From Nocardioides daphniae (GTDB lineage Bacteria; Actinomycetota; Actinomycetes; Propionibacteriales; Nocardioidaceae): a stretch of DNA of 64,000 bases. Every line of letters starts with the position of its first letter. The stretch's first letter is position 1. The stretch lies in contig NZ_CP038462.1 of assembly GCF_004777465.1 (NCBI RefSeq), forward strand, positions 2,418,001-2,482,000, written 5' to 3'. Shown here one piece after another: positions 58,187 through 64,000 of this stretch. Under the pieces are notes generated by a model. That model saw nothing but the letters and a program-made list of their open reading frames with translations. It searched no databases and was not told the origin of the DNA. The position numbers were made by a program, and so were the translations under genes.

Positions 58187-58588
58187 ATGTTCTCCCGCTT
58201 CATCGCCCCGACCGTCACCGTGTCCGCGCACTGCGACCTGCCGTGCGGCGTGTACGACCCCGCCCAGGCCCGCATCGAGGCCGAGTCGATCAAGGCCCTG
58301 ATCGCCAAGGTCGCCGACAACGACGACGCTGACTTCCGCACCCGCGCCATCCTGATCAAGGAGGAGCGCTCGGAGCTCGTCAAGCACCACCTCTGGGTCC
58401 TGTGGACCGACTACTTCAAGGCTCCGCACTTCGAGAAGTACCCTCAGCTGCACACCCTCTTCAACGAGGCCACCAAGCTCGCCGGCGCCGGCGGCACCAA
58501 GGGCACCCTCGACGCCGCCGCGGCGGACGAGCTGCTCGCCAAGATCGACGAGATCGCCGAGATCTTCTGGGAGACCAAGAAGGCCTGA
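58187..58588 (+). CDS. sodN: Nickel superoxide dismutase
   Basis: 133 residues; AGAGGA 7 nt upstream. A 14-residue propeptide (MFSRFIAPTVTVSA) precedes the nickel hook HCDLPCGVYD, in which the mature N-terminal His, Cys2 and Cys6 bind nickel. The rest is the four-helix bundle (ARIEAESIKALIAKVADN, HHLWVLWTDYFKAPHFEKYP). It removes superoxide in the cytoplasm and is active only after SodX cleavage. Confidence 0.98.
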   Translation: MFSRFIAPTVTVSAHCDLPCGVYDPAQARIEAESIKALIAKVADNDDADFRTRAILIKEERSELVKHHLWVLWTDYFKAPHFEKYPQLHTLFNEATKLAGAGGTKGTLDAAAADELLAKIDEIAEIFWETKKA

Positions 58589-58596
58589 GGCACTCC

Positions 58597-58643
58597 CCGG
58601 ACGGGGGTGGGCCCGCGCAGCTGCGCGGCTCGCCCCCGTCCGG
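58597..58643 (+). terminator. Terminator after sodN
   Basis: A long, nearly perfect hairpin: left arm 58597-58620 and right arm 58621-58643 (CCGGACGGGGG pairing with CCCCCGTCCGG, continuing through GCGCAG/CTGCGC), starting 8 bp after the sodN stop. Confidence 0.8.
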
Positions 58644-58701
58644 TGTCCTCACCCCGGCCGCGTCGAGCGGCCGAGCACAGCACCGCCCCACCCATCCCCC
58701 C

Positions 58702-58720
58702 GTCAGCCTCCCAGGCTGAC
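58702..58720. promoter_or_regulatory. 8-bp inverted repeat just upstream of the anti-sigma gene
   Basis: GTCAGCCT (58702-58709) and AGGCTGAC (58713-58720) with a CCC loop end 15 bp before the GTG at 58736. It could be an operator or a leader hairpin near the ribosome-binding site. No SigF-type promoter was recognised here. Confidence 0.5.
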
Positions 58721-58735
58721 CTCCGCAGGACGGAA

Positions 58736-59167
58736 GTGACGACCTTGGACGACCGCTCCCCCGCCGCCACGACGACAGCCCAGGTGCGCATGAGCGTCCC
58801 CGCCGACAGCGCCTTCGTGTACGTCCTGCGCAGCACCGCAGCGAGCATGGCCGCCCGTCTCGACTTCACCCTCGACGACATCGAGGACCTGCGCATCGCG
58901 GTGGGCGAGGCAGCCGCGCTGCTGGTCGCCTCGGCCACCCCCGGCGCCGACCTGGAGTGCACGTTCGCGGTGACCCCCGGCGAGGTCAACGTGACCCTGT
59001 CCACCCCCAGCGACGTCCCGCTGGCGGTCGTGACGGACTCCTTTGCCTGGCAGGTGCTCACCACCCTGACCACCTCGTGCACCAGCACGCACGACGCCGG
59101 TTTCGCGGTCGTCAACCTGCAGGTCAACTCCATCCTCCCCCCGGAGCCGCAGGGGACCGTGGCCTGA
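58736..59167 (+). CDS. UsfX/RsbW-like anti-sigma factor (degenerate HATPase)
   Basis: 143 residues from a GTG at 58736. It aligns by pattern with mycobacterial UsfX: IEDLRIAVGEAAALLVASA at the N-box, then an aligned DSFAWQVLTTLTTSC near the end. The ATP-binding boxes of active RsbW kinases are lost (no Asn in the N-box, no DxGxG, no clear G2), so it may hold its sigma partner without being an efficient kinase. The sigF start follows its stop by 1 bp, so the pair is one unit. Confidence 0.85.
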   Translation: MTTLDDRSPAATTTAQVRMSVPADSAFVYVLRSTAASMAARLDFTLDDIEDLRIAVGEAAALLVASATPGADLECTFAVTPGEVNVTLSTPSDVPLAVVTDSFAWQVLTTLTTSCTSTHDAGFAVVNLQVNSILPPEPQGTVA

Positions 59168-59168
59168 G

Positions 59169-59978
59169 ATGACTCCCATTGCCCAGGGCACAGCCCCAGG
59201 GGAGGAAGCCGAGACCCACTTCGAGGCGCTCCGACGGCGTAGCCACGAGCTCTTCGACGTCCTCGTCGCGGCCGAGCCCGACTCCGTCGAGGCCCGGGTC
59301 ACCCGCGACGAGCTGGTCCAGCTCCACCTCCCCCTCGTCGAGCACTGCGCCCGACGCTTCCGCAACCGCGGCGAGCCGCTCGAGGACCTGGTCCAGGTCG
59401 GCACCATCGGCCTGATCAAGTCCGTCGACCGCTTCGACGTCGAGCGCGGCGTCGAGTTCACGACGTACGCGACGCCGACCATCATCGGCGAGATCAAGCG
59501 CCACTTCCGCGACAAGGGATGGGCCATCCGGGTGCCCCGGCGCCTGCAGGAGCTGCGCATGCAGATCTCCACGGCGACCGGTGAGCTCTCGCAGAAGCTC
59601 GGCCGCTCCCCCACGCCGCGCGAGATCGCCGAGGAGCTCGGCGTCACCCTCGAGGAGGTCGTCGAGGGTCTCGCGTCCTCCAACGCCTACTCGACGCTGT
59701 CGCTCGACGCCGGCGACGACGACGACGACCGCGCCCCGTCGCTGGCCGACTCGTTGGGCACCGAGGACGACAACCTCGCCCACGTCGAGATCCGTGAATC
59801 GCTCAAGCCGCTCCTGGACCAGCTCGAGCCGCGTGAGAAGAAGATCCTGATGCTGCGCTTCTTCAAGAACATGACCCAGTCGCAGATCGCGGCCGAGGTC
59901 GGCATCTCCCAGATGCACGTGTCGCGACTGCTCAGCCGCACCCTGGAGCAGCTGCGGCGCTCGCTGGAGACCGACTGA
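59169..59978 (+). CDS. sigF: RNA polymerase sigma factor SigF/SigB family
   Basis: 269 residues with the regions of group 3 sigma factors: 2.1-2.4 (RNRGEPLEDLVQVGTIGLIK, FTTYATPTIIGEIKRHFRDK), region 3 (LGRSPTPREIAEELGVTLEE) and region 4.2 helix-turn-helix (QSQIAAEVGISQMHVSRLLS). Such factors direct stress and developmental genes from GTTT/GGGTA promoters. The cognate anti-sigma is encoded immediately upstream. A possible target promoter is seen at 8967-8994. Confidence 0.95.
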   Translation: MTPIAQGTAPGEEAETHFEALRRRSHELFDVLVAAEPDSVEARVTRDELVQLHLPLVEHCARRFRNRGEPLEDLVQVGTIGLIKSVDRFDVERGVEFTTYATPTIIGEIKRHFRDKGWAIRVPRRLQELRMQISTATGELSQKLGRSPTPREIAEELGVTLEEVVEGLASSNAYSTLSLDAGDDDDDRAPSLADSLGTEDDNLAHVEIRESLKPLLDQLEPREKKILMLRFFKNMTQSQIAAEVGISQMHVSRLLSRTLEQLRRSLETD

Positions 59979-59990
59979 GCAGGCGTCCGG

Positions 59991-60425
59991 TCAGCGGTCG
60001 ACGGCCTTGAGGCTGGCGGGGTGGAAGATCCCCACCAGGACGACCAGGGCCGTCGCCGCGGCCAGCGCGGCCAGCACCGGGTTGGCGTCGCGGTTGCTCC
60101 ACGCCGTGCCGAGGTGGATCAGCTGCGCCATCACGACGATGCTGCGCGCCCAGGCCTCGCGCTGCCAGAGCGCGCGGCCGCAGAAGGCGAGCAGCGCTCC
60201 GTAGCCGACGAAGAAGCCTGCCGTGCTCAGCCCCATGGCGAGCCGCTTCGAGTCGAGTGCCACGAGCTCGGCGACTCCCAGACCCACGAAGACCACGGCC
60301 TCGACCATGATGCCCAGGACGGCCATCGCCAGAGCCCACGGAACACGGGACGTCGGGGCACCGTCGAGCGCTCCGGTGGGCTCGGATCCGGGGGAAGGCA
60401 CAGGAGGCGGGTTCACGTCAGCCAC
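59991..60425 (-). CDS. Hypothetical four-helix membrane protein
   Basis: 144 residues from a GTG at 60425, chosen for position; no ribosome-binding site is obvious, so the message may be leaderless. A Pro-rich cytoplasmic N-terminus (VNPPPVPSPGSEPTGALDG) is followed by four membrane helices (ALAMAVLGIMVEAVVFVGLG, GLSTAGFFVGYGALLAFCGR, SIVVMAQLIHLGTAWSN, LAALAAATALVVLVGIF). Similar short membrane proteins flank wblE/whiB1 in related genomes by my recollection. Function unknown. Confidence 0.75.
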   Translation of the reverse strand: MADVNPPPVPSPGSEPTGALDGAPTSRVPWALAMAVLGIMVEAVVFVGLGVAELVALDSKRLAMGLSTAGFFVGYGALLAFCGRALWQREAWARSIVVMAQLIHLGTAWSNRDANPVLAALAAATALVVLVGIFHPASLKAVDR

Positions 60426-60613
60426 TTTAGTTGTGACGGATGTGACGCCCGGCAGGGGTTGTGCGATCTGCAATCTGTTGGAAGATTGGGTTGCGCCCTA
60501 CAGAGGACTGCTCGGACGTCCCTTTGCGCATTGCTTCACCTCTCTGGACGCAGGGTCCACAGACCTTGCTCCAGTCACTCACTCCCCCACCCCAGGAAGA
60601 GGACTCCTCCCCC

Positions 60614-60865
60614 ATGGATTGGCGCCACCGTTCAGCGTGCCTCGACGAAGACCCCGAACTCTTCTTCCCGATCGGCAACACGGGTCCTGCGATCCTGCAG
60701 ATCGAAGAGGCCAAGCAGGTCTGCCGCCGCTGCGACGTGCGCGAGCTCTGCCTGCAGTGGGCCCTCGAGGCCGGCCAGGACCACGGCGTGTGGGGTGGCC
60801 TCAGCGAGGACGAGCGCCGCGCGCTCAAGCGCCGCAACGCCCGCGCCCGGGTCCGCACCGCCTGA
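60614..60865 (+). CDS. whiB1: WhiB1/WblE-type iron-sulfur transcription factor
   Basis: 83 residues, almost collinear with M. tuberculosis WhiB1. The four [4Fe-4S] Cys are C9, C37, C40 and C46; the turn is GVWGGLSEDERRALKRRNAR with a basic DNA-binding tail. WhiB1 binds the primary sigma factor and responds to nitric oxide. The neighbourhood with pdtaS is the same as in mycobacteria. The start MDWRHRSACLDED is the family start. Confidence 0.95.
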   Translation: MDWRHRSACLDEDPELFFPIGNTGPAILQIEEAKQVCRRCDVRELCLQWALEAGQDHGVWGGLSEDERRALKRRNARARVRTA

Positions 60866-60892
60866 CCGTCGTACCGCTCGGGGCTGGGGGGC

Positions 60893-62398
60893 TCAGTCGA
60901 GCGGGACGTCGATCACGACGCGAGTGCCTCGCCCGTCAGGGGCCGCACCCATCGTGATGTGCCCACCGAGCTCCGACTCGACGAGGGTGCGCACGATCGA
61001 GAGTCCGAGGTTGGTGGAACCCACCAGGTCGAACCCATCCGGAAGACCGACCCCGTCGTCGACGACCTCGACCTCGAGCCGGTCGCGCACCTGACGCACG
61101 CTGAGGACGATCAGTCCCGTGGCGGGCTCCACGGCATCGTCCGCAGACGCCACCTGGTCCTCGTCGGTCGGGTAGCCGTGCTCGACCGCGTTCTGCAGCA
61201 CCTCGGTGACCACCATCGCCAGCGCGGTCGCGACCTCGGAGGAGAGGTCGCCGAACGACCCCTCGCGGCGGATCTCCACCCGGTGGCCGGTCGCACTGAC
61301 GTCGCTGACCATGCGGGCCAGCCGGTCGGCGATCTCGTCGAACTCGACGTGCTCGGCCACTGCCTGGCTCAAGGTCTCGTGGACGATCGCGATCGAGCCG
61401 ACCCGCCGCACGGCCTCCTCGAGCGCCCACTTGGCCTCGGGGACGTCGATGCGCCGCGCCTGCAGCCGGAGCAGGGCGGCCACGGTCTGGAGGTTGTTCT
61501 TCACCCGGTGGTGGATCTCCCGGATGGTGGCGTCCTTCGTCATCAGCTCGCGCTCACGGCGACGCAGGTCGGTGACGTCGCGCAGCAGGATGAGGGCTCC
61601 GATCCGCTCACCCCGCGGCAGCAGCGGGATCGACCGGACGATCACCGACGCCCCGTCGGTGGTGACCTCGGCGGCCCGCGGTGCCCGTCCGCCCAGCACC
61701 GCACTGAGCGTCTCCTCGTCCTGCCGCCGCCGTGCCGGCACCAGCTCGCGGGTGAGGTCGCCCAGCACCAGGCCGGCCAGGTCGCCCTGGTGCCCCAGGC
61801 GGCGGTAGACGGACAGGGCGTTGGGGCTGGCGTACGTCACGCGCCCGGAGGCGTCGACGCGCATGAAGCCGTCGCCCACGCGCGGTGCGTCGGCGTCCTC
61901 GCTGCGCTGCCCCTCGGGCGGGAAGTGCCCGTGCGAGATCATCTGCGCCAGGTCGGAGGCGGTCTGCACGTAGGCGAGCTCGAGGCGGCTCGGCGTACGC
62001 ACGCCCAGCAGGTTGGTGTTGCGCATGATCAGCGCGATGACGCGGTCGCCCCGGCGCACGGGGACCACCTCGACGCGCACCGGCACGTCGTCGCTCCACT
62101 CCGGGTCGCCCTCGCGGATCAGCCGCTGCTGCTCCCACGCCTTGTCGAGCATCCGGCGTCGCCCGGCCGGGACGAAGGTGCCCACGACGTCGTCGACCAG
62201 CGCCGTGGGGCCGGTCGTGGGGCGCATCTGGCCCCCGGCCCAGAAGCCGCGGTCGTCCCCGTCACGCAGCCACAGCACGAGGTCGGCGAAGGAGAGGTCG
62301 GCGATGATCTGCCAGTCCGCCATCAGCCTCGTCAGCCAGTCCACGTCCGCGTCGTCGAGGTCGGTGTGGGCTCGCACCAGTTCAGTCAGGGAGGGCAC
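60893..62398 (-). CDS. pdtaS: PdtaS-like sensor histidine kinase
   Basis: 501 residues from a GTG at 62398. It has an N-terminal GAF domain (VPSLTELVRAHTDLDDADVD, DWQIIADLSFADLVLWLRDG), a PAS domain (FMRVDASGRVTYASPNALSV) and a HisKA_2 kinase with the phospho-acceptor His in REIHHRVKNNLQTVAALLRL, then HATPase boxes (VVTEVLQNAVEHG, VEVVDDGVGLPDG, NLGLSIVRTLV). It is cytoplasmic. In mycobacteria PdtaS signals to the ANTAR antiterminator PdtaR; no pdtaR is on this window. Whether the orphan response regulator at 22441 is a partner is unknown. Confidence 0.93.
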   Translation of the reverse strand: MPSLTELVRAHTDLDDADVDWLTRLMADWQIIADLSFADLVLWLRDGDDRGFWAGGQMRPTTGPTALVDDVVGTFVPAGRRRMLDKAWEQQRLIREGDPEWSDDVPVRVEVVPVRRGDRVIALIMRNTNLLGVRTPSRLELAYVQTASDLAQMISHGHFPPEGQRSEDADAPRVGDGFMRVDASGRVTYASPNALSVYRRLGHQGDLAGLVLGDLTRELVPARRRQDEETLSAVLGGRAPRAAEVTTDGASVIVRSIPLLPRGERIGALILLRDVTDLRRRERELMTKDATIREIHHRVKNNLQTVAALLRLQARRIDVPEAKWALEEAVRRVGSIAIVHETLSQAVAEHVEFDEIADRLARMVSDVSATGHRVEIRREGSFGDLSSEVATALAMVVTEVLQNAVEHGYPTDEDQVASADDAVEPATGLIVLSVRQVRDRLEVEVVDDGVGLPDGFDLVGSTNLGLSIVRTLVESELGGHITMGAAPDGRGTRVVIDVPLD

Positions 62399-62531
62399 GA
62401 GAACCACACTAGGACGCGCTCCGGCCTCCCCCGTCGCTGACGCCCACCAAGGGCCGCGAGAGCGCTCACTTTCGGCCCCTGACTCCTCGGTACCCTCCCC
62501 AGATCCATGCCCCGGCTGGCAGGATGGACGC

Positions 62532-63383
62532 ATGGGTGTTGGGTACTGGCGCGGGGTGGTGCGCGACGGCGTGCACGTGCCGCCCGACCGCACCCTGGGC
62601 GACCTCACCGCCGAGCTGACCACCATGCTCGGCTCCCCCGACCCGGAGATCAGGGACGGGCTCGCACTGCAGGTGCTGACCGTCTGGATCGGCCGCGGCG
62701 TCTACGACGATCTGCTCGTCGGGCTCGGCGACGGCATGGTGGCAGGGCTCCGGGTCGGCATCGGCGAGACCGGCACCCCGACCGTCTTCCGACGCAGCTG
62801 GTCGGCGCGCGTCATCGCGCACGTGCTGCGCCGCGACAACGACGAGCAGCTGCTCCCCCGCGAGGACGTCCTGCGCTGGGGCGACCTGCTGACCAGCTGG
62901 CTGCTGCGGGAGCAGGACGTACGCGGCTGGATCCCCGAGCAGGGCACGGCACGCGCCGTGGCGCACGGCGCCGACGCGATCGGAGCACTGGCCGGCTCGC
63001 GCCACCTCGACGCCATGGAGCTCACCGTGCTCCTCGACGTCGTCGCCGACCGCCTGGTGCGGCCCTCCCCGTTGGACCACGGCGAGACCGACCACCTCGC
63101 CGCTGCGACCGTGCAGGTGCTGGCCCGCGAACGGGTCCCCTTCGACGTGGTCGAGCGGTGGGTCGCGCGGGTGGGTGCCGCGGCCGACCCCGAGAGCGTC
63201 CCCGCCTCCTCCGACCCGTGGCTGCGCACCCGCAACGCCCAGGAGCTGCTGCGCTCGCTCCACCTCCAGCTGCTGCTCGGACCGCACCGGCCCAGCACTC
63301 GGGCCGACCTGCTCCTGGCCATCAACGACGCCCTGCGCTCCAGCAACGGACAGCACCTCCCCAGAATGGTGACCGGCAAGTAA
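62532..63383 (+). CDS. DUF2785 domain protein
   Basis: 283 residues, entirely alpha-helical. The signature segments are LALQVLTVWIGRGVYDDLL, WSARVIAHVLRRDN and VRGWIPEQGTARAVAHGADA, all typical of DUF2785 (HEAT-like repeats). No catalytic motif is evident and the function is unknown. It lies 10 bp upstream of the thiamine-diphosphate enzyme, so cotranscription is likely. Confidence 0.85.
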   Translation: MGVGYWRGVVRDGVHVPPDRTLGDLTAELTTMLGSPDPEIRDGLALQVLTVWIGRGVYDDLLVGLGDGMVAGLRVGIGETGTPTVFRRSWSARVIAHVLRRDNDEQLLPREDVLRWGDLLTSWLLREQDVRGWIPEQGTARAVAHGADAIGALAGSRHLDAMELTVLLDVVADRLVRPSPLDHGETDHLAAATVQVLARERVPFDVVERWVARVGAAADPESVPASSDPWLRTRNAQELLRSLHLQLLLGPHRPSTRADLLLAINDALRSSNGQHLPRMVTGK

Positions 63384-63393
63384 CCTGCGTCAC

Positions 63394-64000
63394 ATGACGG
63401 ACGAGACGACCACAGGCCACGCCGGTGAGCTGGCCGTGACCGCGGCCCGCGCCCACGGGGTGTCGACGATGTTCACGCTCTCGGGTGCCCACGTCTTCCC
63501 GATGTACGACGGTGCCGTCAAGGCCGAGCCTCCGATGCGGCTGCTGGACGTGCGCCACGAGCAGACCGCCGCCTTCGCCGCGGAGGCGACCGGCAAGCTC
63601 ACCCGCACCCCGGGCCTGGCCGTCCTCACCGCCGGCCCCGGCGTCACGAACGGCATCAGCGCGATCGCCCAGGCCCAGTTCAACGGCTCGCCGATGGTGG
63701 TCGTGGGCGGGCGCGCCCCGCAGAACCGGTGGGGCACCGGAAGCCTCCAGGAGCTCGACCAGCCACCCCTGGTCGCCCCGGTGGCGAAGGACGCGCGCAC
63801 CCTCCCCACCGCCGGCGACGTCCTGGGCGGAGTCGACGCCGCCTTCCGCACGGCGGGCAGCTCGCACCGCGGCCCGGTCTTCGTCGACGTGCCGATGGAC
63901 GAGTTCTTCAACAGCGCCTCCGGTCCGACCCCGACCGGCGAGCGGCCGGCTCCCCTCGAGCCGGACGGTGACGCGCTCAGCACGATCGCCGCCCTGCTCG
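63394..64000 (+). CDS. Thiamine-diphosphate-dependent acetolactate-synthase-like enzyme (runs off the window)
   Basis: 202 codons from the ATG at 63394 are visible. The pyrimidine-binding domain is clear: HAGELAVTAARAHGVSTMFT, the cofactor-activating Glu in RHEQTAAFAAEATGKLT and AVLTAGPGVTNGISAIAQAQ. It resembles the large subunit family of acetolactate synthases, but these early segments cannot distinguish AHAS from benzoylformate or oxalyl-CoA decarboxylases. The PP domain with the GDG motif lies beyond the window. Confidence 0.85.
   Translation, partial: MTDETTTGHAGELAVTAARAHGVSTMFTLSGAHVFPMYDGAVKAEPPMRLLDVRHEQTAAFAAEATGKLTRTPGLAVLTAGPGVTNGISAIAQAQFNGSPMVVVGGRAPQNRWGTGSLQELDQPPLVAPVAKDARTLPTAGDVLGGVDAAFRTAGSSHRGPVFVDVPMDEFFNSASGPTPTGERPAPLEPDGDALSTIAALL

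Noticed and set aside
60426..60613. CRP site upstream of whiB1 (TGTGACGGATGTGACG)
   Set aside because: The halves are direct rather than inverted repeats, so it does not fit TGTGA-N6-TCACA.

Overview
The window is high-GC DNA that reads as an actinobacterial chromosome, most likely a Nocardioides-like member of the Nocardioidaceae. The rank-level inference rests on a WhiB-family protein, NucS in place of MutS/MutL-type repair, a fused E1/E2 alpha-ketoglutarate dehydrogenase (Kgd), Ni-superoxide dismutase with its own protease, PdtaS, DUF6104 and DUF2550 proteins, and the gene order rho-rpmE-prfA-prmC-tsaC-wecA-atpIBEFHAGDC. I see no phage, insertion sequence, CRISPR array or plasmid function.

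Layout. 1-10.2 kb: a partial membrane protein, a large ATPase/LuxR regulator, 3-hydroxybutyryl-CoA dehydrogenase, nucS, a secreted hydrolase, an ethylmalonyl-CoA mutase (ecm) and a PduO-type cobalamin adenosyltransferase that can supply its cofactor. 10.3-31.5 kb: one long minus-strand block, read in transcription order argS-lysA-hom-thrC-thrB, rho, a response regulator, rpmE-prfA-prmC-tsaC-wecA, then the complete F1Fo ATP synthase operon. 31.6-39.4 kb: tRNA-Arg(CCG), a LytR-CpsA-Psr protein with a lipoprotein, kgd and an unusual methyltransferase. 39.5-46.8 kb: two divergent accessory operons. One (minus) is a small Cys-containing peptide, a DUF692/MNIO enzyme and a partner protein, which looks like a RiPP-type peptide-modifying cassette. 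The other (plus) is a GAF-PP2C phosphatase, a cellulose-synthase-like GT2 with a large insertion, a STAS protein and an RsbW-like kinase. 46.9-57.7 kb: miscellaneous metabolic genes (two tandem MOSC proteins, hydrolases, gdhA, malic enzyme). 57.8-64 kb: sodX/sodN, anti-sigma plus SigF, whiB1, pdtaS, a DUF2785 protein and the start of a thiamine-diphosphate enzyme.

Sequence quality matters here. About 28 apparent single-base lesions break otherwise well-conserved genes, including essential ones (atpB, atpF, argS, kgd with eight). Most are one missing C or G in a short C/G run, and restoring it recovers the family sequence. I treat these as probable assembly or sequencing errors, give each gene its repaired extent and note where the lesion lies. 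Start codons are often GTG, as usual for this group; prfA uses TTG.

The most novel-looking locus is the peptide-MNIO-partner cassette at 39451-41248. It has its own candidate promoter, a structured leader and translational coupling. The second is the neighbouring partner-switch/GT2 operon.
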